Source: JBFKMV01 sp041629655
Lineage (GTDB): Bacteria > Acidobacteriota > Polarisedimenticolia > Polarisedimenticolales > Polarisedimenticolaceae
Direction of reading: 5' to 3'
Assembly: GCA_041629655.1 (NCBI GenBank)
Contig: JBFKMV010000236.1
Location: forward strand, 1 to 6,029
Length of the DNA stretch: 6,029 nt
The notes under the pieces were generated by a model. The model did not search any database. It worked only from the letters and a program-made list of their open reading frames with translations, and had not been told where the DNA came from. Of this stretch, positions 1 to 5,660 are shown in pieces. The translations under genes were made by a program, and so were the position numbers. How positions within the stretch are numbered: position 1 is the stretch's first letter; the number at the start of each line of letters is the position of its first letter.

Positions 1-1304
1 CCGTGGTGGGAGTTGAGCACGTCCCGGAAATCCTCGGGGGTCAGGATCCGGGTCGTCACCAGGTCGCCGGACAGTCCGGGGATCGCACGGCGCTCCAGGT
101 AGTCGAGGATGCGGTCGCGGTAGCGCGGCCCCTCGTCCTTCCAGTCCAGCGCGGCCTTGCCGAGATGCGGCACCGGGGACAGCACGTAGAACGCCTCGCA
201 GCCCGGCGGCGCGATGCCCGGGTCGGTGACCGTCGGGGCGTGCAGGTACAGCGAGAAGTCCTCGGCCAGGTTCCCGTGGACGAAGATGTCGTCGAGCAGC
301 CCGCGGTAGCGCGGGCCGAACAGCACGGTGTGATGGGCCAGCGCGGGATGGCGGCGGCGCGTGCCGAAGTAGATCACGAACAACGACATGCTGTAGCGCT
401 TGCGCTTCAAGCGCGCCGCTTCCCGCGCGGCGAGCGGCTCCCCCGCGAGCAGCCGGTCGTAGGTGTGCACGACGTCGGCGTTGCTCGCGACGGCGTCGAA
501 GTCGGCCGACCATCCGTCCTTCGCCTGGAGACCCGTGACCCGCCCGTTCGAGGTGCGGATCCGCTCCACGGGGCAGCCCAGCCGCAGCTCGCCGCCGAGC
601 TCCCGGAACAGCCGCACGTACGCGTCGACCAGCGCCCCGGTGCCGCCGCGGGCGAAGAACACGCCCCACTTGCGTTCGAGGGCGTGGATCAGGGTGTAGA
701 TCGAGGACGCCGCGAACGGGTTGCCGCCGACCAGCAACGAGTGGAAGCTGAACGCCTGGCGCAGCTGGGGGTCCTTCACGAACCGCGAGACCATCGAGTA
801 CACGGTGCGGAACGACTGCAGCCGGATCAGCTGCGGCGAGACGCGGATCATGCTCCAGAAGTCCAGGAACGGGACCTCGGCCAGCTTCAGGTAACCTTCC
901 CGGAACACGTCGTCGGTGTAGCGCCGGAAGCGGGCGTAGCCGTCCACGTCGCGCGGGTGCTTGGCGGCGATCTGCTCGTTGATTCGATCGACGTCGTCGG
1001 AGTAGTCGAACTCGTAGCCGTCCTCCCACAGCAGCCGGTAGAACGGCGTGACCGGGATCAGCTCGACGTAGTCGCGCATCTGCCGCCCGGCGACGCGGAA
1101 CACGTCCTCCAGCGCCTCCGGGGCGGTGATGACCGTCGGACCGCCGTCGAAGCGGAAGTCGCCGTCCTCGTACACGTAGGCGCGTCCGCCGGGCTTGTCG
1201 CGCTGCTCGACGAGCGTGGTCCGCACGCCCGCCGCCTGCAGCCGCACCGCCAGGGTCAGGCCGCCGAAACCGCTACCGATCACCGCCGCGGTCGGCTGCC
1301 TCAT
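1..1304 (-). CDS. crtI: Phytoene desaturase CrtI (C-terminus cut off by window edge)
   Basis: A CrtI-type, FAD-dependent phytoene desaturase, which in carotenoid synthesis converts phytoene stepwise to lycopene (or neurosporene), usually at the membrane. 434 codons are visible without a stop; the family is usually about 490-510 residues, so the last 60 or so are missing. The N-terminus has the dinucleotide-binding motif GSGFGG (residues 10-15), followed by DKPGGRAYVYEDGDF and FDGGPTVIT (about 36-60), which are CrtI hallmarks. WGVFFARGGTGALV in the middle and NSHHG at the cut end also match the family. The ATG at 1304 overlaps the TGA of crtY by four bases (ATGA), and GAGGAA lies 7 nt upstream, which fixes the start. 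The C-terminal FAD-contact motif lies outside the window. A related amine-oxidase-fold desaturase such as CrtN or CrtD is possible, but the crtY partner favours CrtI. Confidence 0.93.
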   Translation of the reverse strand, partial: MRQPTAAVIGSGFGGLTLAVRLQAAGVRTTLVEQRDKPGGRAYVYEDGDFRFDGGPTVITAPEALEDVFRVAGRQMRDYVELIPVTPFYRLLWEDGYEFDYSDDVDRINEQIAAKHPRDVDGYARFRRYTDDVFREGYLKLAEVPFLDFWSMIRVSPQLIRLQSFRTVYSMVSRFVKDPQLRQAFSFHSLLVGGNPFAASSIYTLIHALERKWGVFFARGGTGALVDAYVRLFRELGGELRLGCPVERIRTSNGRVTGLQAKDGWSADFDAVASNADVVHTYDRLLAGEPLAAREAARLKRKRYSMSLFVIYFGTRRRHPALAHHTVLFGPRYRGLLDDIFVHGNLAEDFSLYLHAPTVTDPGIAPPGCEAFYVLSPVPHLGKAALDWKDEGPRYRDRILDYLERRAIPGLSGDLVTTRILTPEDFRDVLNSHH

Positions 1305-2455
1305 GCGAGGCTTCCTCGATCCCGCAAGCACCTCACCGCGCGCAGCACCGGGACCGGCGGCTTGCCGGTCAGGATCCGCACCCGGTCCGCCAACGTCGGT
1401 CGGCCGGCGTAGAAACGCCGGATCAGCGGCTCGGGCAGACCGTAGAAGCGCTCGAGCACCGCGTACCTCCGCTCCGGCAGCGCCGCGCGGAACAGCATCC
1501 GGTTCAGCAACCGGAAGAACCGGCCCCGTTTCCACAGCGCCAGCGATCGCGCGCGGATCCAGGGATACAGCCGCTCGCTGCGCAGGTCGTCGAGGCCGGC
1601 GAGATCGTCGGCCAGCCGCACCGCCTCGGGCAGCGAGTAGCCCGTCGTGGGATGGAACAGTGCCGCGCGCAGCCCGGAGCGGGGCACGCCCGGAGCGCCG
1701 CGGTTCCAGAACGCCTCGATGTCCCCTCCCAGCACGATCGGCAGCACGCCCTGCTCCTCGCGCTCGCAACCCCGCACGCTCCAGCCCCGGGCCGCGGCGT
1801 AGGCCCGGATCTCCTCGCGCAGCGCGCCGGCGTCCATCCGCGGCGAGTCGCTGTAGCGCGTGTCCTCGACGTGCAGCAGTGTCTCGCCGAAGGGCAGCGT
1901 GTAGAGGAACCGGAACCCGTCGCGCTGCTCCACGGTCGCGTCCATCAGGACGGGGTGGCGCAAGCCGTGCGGGCGCTCCAGCTCCAGCCACTGGCCGACG
2001 AACTTCTGGTAGGCTACGCTCAGCGGCGCCCCGCCGGGATAGCCCCGGCCGTCGATCACCGCATCCGCCCGCACCGTCGAACCGTCCGCCAGACGCACGC
2101 CCCGGGGCTCCAGCTCCTGCGCCTCCGCCCCGTAGCGCACCGCCGACCCGAGCGCCTCGCCGACGACCGCGTGGAGCCGCTCCGAGGTCAGGGCGTGGTA
2201 GCCGGTTCCGAGCCGCCGCGAGAGACCGGGAAACCGCACCTCGTGAGACGGCCACGAACGTTCCAGCAGCGGCGCGATCCAGCGGCGTTGCTCCGCGGTC
2301 AGGTCCTCGTCGTGGAACGACCAGACGTGGCTGCCGCCGAGCGTGGAGTCGCGCTCCAGGACCCTCAGCTCGATCTCGGGCCGCGTCGAGCGCAGCCGGT
2401 ACGCGATCAGGGAGTTGGCCAGGCCGCCTCCGACGAGCAGGATCCTCGTGCTCAC
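1301..2455 (-). CDS. crtY: Lycopene beta-cyclase CrtY
   Basis: A bacterial CrtY-type lycopene cyclase that forms the beta-ionone rings, converting lycopene to gamma- and then beta-carotene; it is a flavoprotein associated with the membrane. It has 384 residues, close to the usual 380-390. The N-terminal dinucleotide-binding motif is LLVGGGLANSLIAYRL (6-21), followed by GGSHVWSFHDEDL (40-52), typical of CrtY. VIDGRGY (133-139), LPFGETLLHVEDTRYSD (187-203) and HPTTGYSLPEAV (268-279) are the other signature blocks. The HVEDT at 195-199 matches the family's catalytic acidic motif. The start is GTG at 2455, overlapping the TGA of the upstream gene by four bases (GTGA); the first residues run directly into the nucleotide-binding strand, so no later start is likely. 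The Shine-Dalgarno is weak (GGGACGG), consistent with translational coupling. The stop overlaps the crtI ATG. Confidence 0.95.
   Translation of the reverse strand: MSTRILLVGGGLANSLIAYRLRSTRPEIELRVLERDSTLGGSHVWSFHDEDLTAEQRRWIAPLLERSWPSHEVRFPGLSRRLGTGYHALTSERLHAVVGEALGSAVRYGAEAQELEPRGVRLADGSTVRADAVIDGRGYPGGAPLSVAYQKFVGQWLELERPHGLRHPVLMDATVEQRDGFRFLYTLPFGETLLHVEDTRYSDSPRMDAGALREEIRAYAAARGWSVRGCEREEQGVLPIVLGGDIEAFWNRGAPGVPRSGLRAALFHPTTGYSLPEAVRLADDLAGLDDLRSERLYPWIRARSLALWKRGRFFRLLNRMLFRAALPERRYAVLERFYGLPEPLIRRFYAGRPTLADRVRILTGKPPVPVLRAVRCLRDRGSLA
1306..1318 (-). promoter_or_regulatory. crtI ribosome binding site inside a small hairpin
   Basis: On the minus strand CGAGG-AAG-CCTCG is a perfect 5-bp inverted repeat with a 3-nt loop. 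Its left arm and loop carry the Shine-Dalgarno GAGGAA (1317-1312), 7 nt before the crtI ATG. The hairpin would partly hide the site until ribosomes finishing crtY open it, which would couple crtI to crtY translation. The sequence is seen directly; the coupling role is inference, and a 5-bp stem can arise by chance in G+C-rich DNA. Confidence 0.4.
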
Positions 2456-2937
2456 GGCCCGTCCCGCAGGTCCGCGATCGCGCCGGAGATCTCCTCGACC
2501 AACGCCGGTTCGAGGAGCCCGCGCACCGACGCCGCGAGCCGGCCCCGCGGGTCGAACACCAGCACGTTCGGCCGTTGGGTGTCCAGGTCGAGCGCCGTGG
2601 CCCAGGCGCGCTCGAGATCGATCAGCACCGGCACGTCCTCCGGAACGCGCTTGCGCAGCTTCGCGGCCACTTCGTCGTGGCTGGCCGGCCGCTCGTCCGG
2701 CACGTCGGCGACGCGCACGAAGGCCAGCCCGGCGTGCCGCTCGCGCAGCGCCTCCTCCCAGGGCTTGATGTTGCGCAGGCGGCGCGCGGTGACCACGAAT
2801 GCCACCACCACCTCGCCACGGTGGGCCGCCAGGTTGTCGGTGGTCCCGTACTGATCGCGCAGCTCGAGCGCTGCCAGGTCCGGGGCCGGTCCCGCGGCCG
2901 GCGCCGCCAGCAGGACCGCCGTCAGGATCGAGAGCAA
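2452..2937 (-). CDS. Secreted thioredoxin-fold protein lacking cysteines, first gene of carotenoid operon
   Basis: A 161-residue protein with a short hydrophobic N-terminus (about 1-17, LSILTAVLLAAPAAG) that looks like a signal peptide or anchor. The rest reads as a redoxin/TlpA-like fold: a strand and linker (LELRDQYGTTDNL, 25-37), GEVVVAFVVTARRLRNIKPW (41-60) where the active-site strand and CXXC would be, VPVLID (102-107), and RPNVLVFDPRGRL (122-134) resembling the cis-proline loop. There is no cysteine anywhere, so thiol redox chemistry is excluded. The start is TTG at 2937. No other start keeps the hydrophobic segment, and GAGGTG lies 7 nt upstream. It overlaps the crtY GTG by four bases, so it is translated with crtY. 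The function is unknown; it could be a structural or binding relative of redoxins that acts outside the cytoplasm. The fold call is by pattern reading and is moderately sure; the gene itself is well supported. Confidence 0.8.
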   Translation of the reverse strand: MLSILTAVLLAAPAAGPAPDLAALELRDQYGTTDNLAAHRGEVVVAFVVTARRLRNIKPWEEALRERHAGLAFVRVADVPDERPASHDEVAAKLRKRVPEDVPVLIDLERAWATALDLDTQRPNVLVFDPRGRLAASVRGLLEPALVEEISGAIADLRDGP

Positions 2938-2938
2938 T

Positions 2939-3028
2939 CTACCGCACCTCGCCCGCCGGCTTCCGCTCGAAGGCCGTCTGCGCCCGGTCGAGCGGAAACG
3001 TCTCGATCATCGGCCGAAAAACCGGATT
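2939..3028 (-). pseudogene. Apparent C-terminal remnant of an MDR-type alcohol dehydrogenase (or a leader ORF)
   Basis: Between two in-frame TAG codons (3031-3029 and 2941-2939) the minus strand reads 29 residues containing PVFRPMIETFPLDRAQ and then AFERKPAGEVR. This resembles the extreme C-terminus of medium-chain zinc alcohol dehydrogenases and quinone oxidoreductases, which typically read R-P-[MV]-I-E-T-F-P-L-x-x-A-x-x-A-[FY]-E-R. The catalytic and nucleotide-binding parts are absent, and the usual last residues after GEVR are replaced by the stop. The TAG lies one base before the TTG of the next gene, so the remnant supplies that gene's ribosome binding site. This suggests a dehydrogenase gene once headed the operon and was mostly deleted. 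Alternatively, the ATG at 3010 could begin a 23-codon leader peptide, but no Shine-Dalgarno precedes it. The family match is from memory of the motif and is tentative. Confidence 0.4.
2945..2950 (-). promoter_or_regulatory. Ribosome binding site deciding the TTG start
   Basis: GAGGTG on the minus strand sits 7 nt upstream of the TTG at 2937. It supports this rare start for the thioredoxin-like gene, since no ATG or GTG lies between it and the hydrophobic leader. The same bases encode the last codons of the short reading frame ending at 2939. Confidence 0.6.
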
Positions 3029-3055
3029 CTAGCTTCCGCTTTCGGCCTCTGCCAG
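3026..3055 (-). promoter_or_regulatory. Sigma-70-like promoter candidate for the carotenoid operon
   Basis: The minus strand carries CTGGCA (3055-3050, 4 of 6 to TTGACA), an 18-bp spacer, and TAGAAT (3031-3026, 5 of 6 to TATAAT). A start near 3019 would give a leader of about 80 nt that contains the dehydrogenase-like remnant and reaches the TTG at 2937. It lies directly downstream of the terminator of the preceding gene, where an operon promoter is expected. It rests on consensus matching only. Confidence 0.35.
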
Positions 3056-3109
3056 CAACGGTGCTGTGCGCGAGGAATCGTCGTAACGCTCCTGTTCGGC
3101 GGGCCAACG

Positions 3110-3140
3110 AAAAAAAGCCCCCCGGCGAACCGGGGGGCTT
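3110..3140 (-). terminator. Rho-independent terminator of the FN3 protein gene
   Basis: On the minus strand AAGCCCCCCGG and CCGGGGGGCTT form a perfect 11-bp stem (3140-3130 with 3125-3115) around a TTCG loop (3129-3126), followed by an uninterrupted run of seven T (3116-3110). It begins 31 nt after the stop at 3172. The other strand has no T-run after the stem, so it acts leftwards. A smaller GGGGC-ATTTC-GCCCC hairpin (3165-3151) precedes it. It separates the FN3 unit from the carotenoid operon. Confidence 0.93.
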
Positions 3141-3171
3141 CCAGAGAGAGGGGGCGAAATGCCCCGCGAGG

Positions 3172-4827
3172 CTACGGTCGGACCACTCGGAGATTCCGTG
3201 GAGGATCCGGGATCACGACGCCGCCCGGGGTCGAGGCGACACGCCCCGGCTCGGCGACGTTGTCGGACTCGTCGATGGCGAAGACGCTGTAGTAGTACGT
3301 CACGCCGTTCGTCAGACCGCCGTGGTTGTGGCCGTCGGCAGCGCCCGCGACGGCGGCCTTGTCGACCACCGGCAGCCCGTCCCACGGGCTGACCGGGTAG
3401 CGGCCGTCGGTGCGGTAGCGGACCACGGTTCGCGACAGGTCGCCGTCGGCGGGGTTGGTCCAGCTCAACACGTTCGTCGAGTCGGCCGGGGTGGCAGCGA
3501 GCTCGATCACCGTCGCCGGCGGCGCGACGTCGCCGCCGGGCTGCTCGCCGGGCACGAAGTCGGGGTCGTCGGTGAGCAGGATCCGGTCGGCGCGCGTGGC
3601 CGCCTCGCGACCCGCCAGCTCCACATCGTGCAGACCGGCGTTGAGCGAGTACGAGCGGCCGGCGACCCACTCCCACGCGCCGACGCCCGTGGTGGAGATG
3701 AGCTGCCGCGCCACGCCGTCCATCGACTCGAAGAACGAGTTGGCGGCCACGTCGGGGCCGTACATCCGGACCCACAGGTACCAAGTTCCGGCCTCGGGCA
3801 CGTTCACGCCGAAGGTGGCGGTGCCGAGCGGGTCGACCTCGCTGCCGCGCGGCAGGCCCGACGGCGTGTCGAGCCACGAGCCGGCGAAGGCGTCCTCGCC
3901 CGCGCCGAGCTGCATCGGGTCGGTCAGCGTGCCGGACTCGGCCTCGAACACGATGTAGGTGAACGTGCTGGCGCTGGTGGTGAAGCTGCGATCGGGCGCG
4001 GACGTCGAGGCGTTGCCGCCGCCGTCGGCGCTGCGTACGTGGTACTCGTAGGTCGTCTCGGGCGAGAGACCCTCGAGCGTCAGCGAGTGTTCGGTGACCA
4101 GCGCCGGATCGACGGCGGTCTCGATGTAGGTCTCGGCGCCCTGCGGCCGGTACAGCACCTGGCTGTCCGACGGCTCGTCGGTGCTCCAGGTGATCGTCGC
4201 GCGGACGTGGGTCACGTCGGCGTGGTCGACCAGCGAGATCACCGGGGCGGTCGCGTCGGAGACGACGCTGAACATCCCGTCGGCGGTGCCGCGGATGCCG
4301 CTCGCGTTGCTGACGAAGATGTCCACGGCCCCGAGCGCAGCGCCCGGACCGATCGTGATCCCGGCGACGAGCTGACCGCAGGCGTTGACGGTGACCGAAT
4401 CCACCGTGATGCCGGGGTTCGACAGCTCGACAGTGGCGCCGGGCTGGTAGTTCAGCCCGCTCAGCGTCAGGTCGAGGCTGGTCCCCTGCTCGCCCTGCAC
4501 CGGGCTCACGCCGTCCACGGAGGGTCGCGGCCAGCTCGCGATCTCGTTGGACTTGCCCGATTCACCGGCGTCGTTGTAGGCGCTGGTGGCGTAGTACGAC
4601 AGCGTGCAGTCCGGAACGCTGGTGACGTCGGCCGTCGTGACGTTGCCCACGTCACGACTGTCGGTGTACGCGCCGGGGGCGCTGCCGATGTACACCTTGT
4701 AGCCGGTGCTGTCGGCCGAGGGGTCCCACTCCAGGGTCACGGTGCCGGCGAGCACGGCCGGCATGGCCAGGCCGCCCAGGGCCAGGCACAGGATCAGAAA
4801 GCGAAACGCGCGGGGGGGAAGCGACAT
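3172..4827 (-). CDS. Secreted multidomain FN3 / IPT-TIG / carbohydrate-binding-like protein
   Basis: A 551-residue protein, probably exported to the cell surface or outside. Domains in order: signal peptide (1 to about 27, core FLILCLALGGLAM, cleavage near AVLA); FN3-like domain (about 28-97, VTLEWDPSAD, GYKVYIG); IPT/TIG immunoglobulin-like domain (about 102-189, PSVDGVSPVQGEQGTSLDL); FN3 or phosphatase-N-like domain (about 194-285, ATITWSTDEPSDSQV, LSPETTYEYHV); jelly-roll domain like CBM6/35 or malectin (about 290-425, VFEAESGTL, GTWYLWVRMYGPD, DRILLTDDPDF); and a third FN3 domain (about 436-536). No catalytic domain is visible, so a matrix, adhesion or polysaccharide-binding role is inferred. 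The ATG at 4827 is chosen because GAGGAG lies 4 nt upstream and it begins the signal peptide. The frame is open to 5034, but that extension is unlike an exported N-terminus. A sigma-54 promoter lies upstream and a strong terminator downstream. Confidence 0.9.
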   Translation of the reverse strand: MSLPPRAFRFLILCLALGGLAMPAVLAGTVTLEWDPSADSTGYKVYIGSAPGAYTDSRDVGNVTTADVTSVPDCTLSYYATSAYNDAGESGKSNEIASWPRPSVDGVSPVQGEQGTSLDLTLSGLNYQPGATVELSNPGITVDSVTVNACGQLVAGITIGPGAALGAVDIFVSNASGIRGTADGMFSVVSDATAPVISLVDHADVTHVRATITWSTDEPSDSQVLYRPQGAETYIETAVDPALVTEHSLTLEGLSPETTYEYHVRSADGGGNASTSAPDRSFTTSASTFTYIVFEAESGTLTDPMQLGAGEDAFAGSWLDTPSGLPRGSEVDPLGTATFGVNVPEAGTWYLWVRMYGPDVAANSFFESMDGVARQLISTTGVGAWEWVAGRSYSLNAGLHDVELAGREAATRADRILLTDDPDFVPGEQPGGDVAPPATVIELAATPADSTNVLSWTNPADGDLSRTVVRYRTDGRYPVSPWDGLPVVDKAAVAGAADGHNHGGLTNGVTYYYSVFAIDESDNVAEPGRVASTPGGVVIPDPPRNLRVVRP

Positions 4828-4872
4828 GACTCTCCTCACTGCTGTTCTTCCATGCAAGCGGGGCACTGCGAG

Positions 4873-4888
4873 AGCCAGTTTCGTGCCA
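4873..4888 (-). promoter_or_regulatory. Sigma-54 (-24/-12) promoter of the FN3 protein gene
   Basis: The minus strand reads TGGCACGAAACTGGCT, against the RpoN consensus TGGCACR-N4-TTGCW. Eleven of the twelve specified positions match, with the invariant GG and GC correctly spaced. The predicted start is near 4862, giving a leader of about 35 nt before the ATG at 4827. If real, the gene depends on RpoN and an ATP-driven enhancer-binding activator. The site is on the right strand and at a plausible distance. Confidence 0.65.
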
Positions 4889-4939
4889 TCCCCGCGCGCC
4901 GCGACGAAGTGCAAGAACGACGCTCCGATCGTGTAGAGT

Positions 4940-4958
4940 CGGGACGAGCAACGTCCCG
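4940..4958. promoter_or_regulatory. Inverted repeat CGGGACG-N5-CGTCCCG, possible activator site
   Basis: A perfect 7-bp dyad with a 5-nt spacer (AGCAA). The arms can be extended outward with AGTC/GACT if one base is bulged. Its centre is about 87 bp upstream of the start predicted from the sigma-54 promoter, within the range used by enhancer-binding proteins. It could instead be an RNA hairpin. Confidence 0.4.
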
Positions 4959-4960
4959 GA

Positions 4961-4976
4961 CTTACCCGAACGTAAG
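4961..4976. promoter_or_regulatory. Second inverted repeat CTTAC-N6-GTAAG, possible activator site
   Basis: CTTACCCGAACGTAAG is a 5-bp dyad with a 6-nt spacer, two bases beyond the neighbouring dyad and centred about 106 bp upstream of the predicted sigma-54 start. The roughly 20-bp centre-to-centre distance is near two helical turns, which suits tandem binding, but the arms of the two dyads are not the same sequence. Confidence 0.3.
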
Positions 4977-5065
4977 AAAAATCGGCAGCGCGGATTACGA
5001 GACGGAAACGATCGCGGAGGAAGAACTTGCGCACCGTGAAGAAGCTCCGCCCGCAACAACCTCCC

Positions 5066-5096
5066 GATGCCGTCGTGGTCGCGACGGCGTCGCATC
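5066..5096. repeat. Intergenic hairpin GCCGTCG-N6-CGACGGC
   Basis: A perfect 7-bp inverted repeat (5069-5075 with 5082-5088), flanked by GAT and ATC (5066-5068, 5094-5096) that can pair if five bases are bulged. It lies downstream of the cytochrome gene and upstream of the sigma-54 region. No T-run follows on either strand, so it is not a standard terminator. Function unknown. Confidence 0.35.
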
Positions 5097-5114
5097 GAAC
5101 GGCGCAAGCAGGGA

Positions 5115-5149
5115 GTCCGGATTCTGGACCCGACGTCCGGGATCCGGAC
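5115..5149 (-). terminator. Long hairpin after the cytochrome gene, terminator-like but without T-run
   Basis: GTCCGGAT (5115-5122) pairs perfectly with ATCCGGAC (5142-5149), and inside them GGAC (5126-5129) pairs with GTCC (5135-5138) around a 5-nt loop. It starts 3 nt after the cytochrome TAA, where a terminator or a 3'-end stabilising hairpin is expected. No run of T follows on the minus strand, so Rho-independent termination is doubtful. As a plus-strand RNA the stem would be a continuous 15 bp with two G-U pairs, while as a minus-strand RNA those two positions are A-C mismatches. Confidence 0.5.
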
Positions 5150-5152
5150 GCG

Positions 5153-5608
5153 TTACTCGCCGGAGGGTGCCTGGATCGACTCGAGGTACTCGATCAGGGC
5201 CAGGATCCGGGTCCGCACCTCGGCCTCCTGGTCCATCTCGCTGTCGAGCTGCTGGAAGCCCAGGCCCCAGATCGGCATCCGCCCCCGGCCGTGGCCGGGC
5301 GCGGTGTCGCGGCCGTCGATGACGCGCTGGATCGCCTCGTGCGGGAATCGCCCCGCGTTGCGCTGGCGGATCCGGGTCAGGTCCGTCGGCTTCACGGTCA
5401 ACACCTCGGCGGTCGGACCGTCGCCGCGTCCCGATTCGCCGTGGCAGTTGACACAGTAGATTCCGAACAGCAGCGAGCCGTATTCGCGTTGCCGCTCGGT
5501 CTCGGCGGGGCGCGGGCCGGGCGCGTCGGCGGGTTGCTCCGGCGGCGCAGCCGGACCGGTGCCGCCGAGCAGCAGCGGAAGCAGCAACACCCAAATGAGC
5601 CGGGTCAT
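5153..5608 (-). CDS. Secreted single-haem c-type cytochrome
   Basis: A 151-residue periplasmic or lipid-free membrane-associated cytochrome c that carries electrons by one covalently bound haem. A signal peptide or anchor covers about 1-20 (LIWVLLLPLLLGG), followed by a proline- and alanine-rich linker (about 20-36). The haem-binding motif is CVNCH (52-56), with H56 as the proximal ligand; M111 in RGRMPIWG is the likely distal ligand. VKPTDLTRIR (72-81) and the helix RILALIEYLESIQ (134-146) are typical of class I mono-haem domains. The ATG at 5608 is the only in-frame start, as a TGA lies five codons upstream, although its Shine-Dalgarno is weak. It lies 73 nt after argH with no clear promoter between, so it may be cotranscribed. 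The electron partner is not evident from this window. Confidence 0.92.
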   Translation of the reverse strand: MTRLIWVLLLPLLLGGTGPAAPPEQPADAPGPRPAETERQREYGSLLFGIYCVNCHGESGRGDGPTAEVLTVKPTDLTRIRQRNAGRFPHEAIQRVIDGRDTAPGHGRGRMPIWGLGFQQLDSEMDQEAEVRTRILALIEYLESIQAPSGE

Positions 5609-5660
5609 GGCGGGACCATCTCACACCCGGCGGCGCGGGACACCAAGCGGGATTTCGGAG

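Larger units (their letters stand above)
4828..5152. other. 325-bp intergenic regulatory region between the cytochrome and FN3 genes
   Basis: No gene is supported here. Going left from the cytochrome stop it holds a long hairpin (5115-5149), a second hairpin (5066-5096), two adjacent dyads (4961-4976 and 4940-4958), a sigma-54-type promoter (4873-4888) and a ribosome binding site GAGGAG (4837-4832). The stretch 4977-5065 shows nothing recognisable. Open frames crossing it on both strands are continuations of out-of-frame shadows. Confidence 0.7.

Noticed and set aside
3..1412. Open frame on the plus strand opposite crtI
   Set aside because: The minus strand carries a clear CrtI sequence over the same bases; the plus translation has no recognisable domain and no plausible start context.
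2922..3107. Minus-strand 61-codon frame between the terminator and the thioredoxin-like gene
   Set aside because: It overlaps the promoter candidate, the dehydrogenase-like frame and the next gene's start in another frame, and its sequence resembles nothing known.
4786..4788. Cysteine 14 of the FN3 protein as a lipobox cysteine
   Set aside because: It follows L-I-L rather than a small residue and sits at the start of the hydrophobic core, too early for lipoprotein processing; a normal signal peptidase site near AVLA fits better.
4828..5034. N-terminal extension of the FN3 protein to a TTG at 5034
   Set aside because: It would put 69 basic residues before an evident signal peptide and read through the sigma-54 promoter and both dyads; the ATG at 4827 has a good Shine-Dalgarno.
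1195..5322. A very long open frame on the plus strand (about 1375 codons)
   Set aside because: It runs antisense through crtY, the thioredoxin-like gene, the FN3 gene and several intergenic elements. Its translation is an Arg/Pro/Ala-rich mixture without any recognisable domain, as expected from the opposite strand of G+C-rich genes.
5200..5380. Repeated word GGATCCGGGTC (also near position 44)
   Set aside because: Each copy encodes a Thr-Arg-Ile stretch in the same frame of crtI or the cytochrome, so it reflects codon use and not a repeat element.
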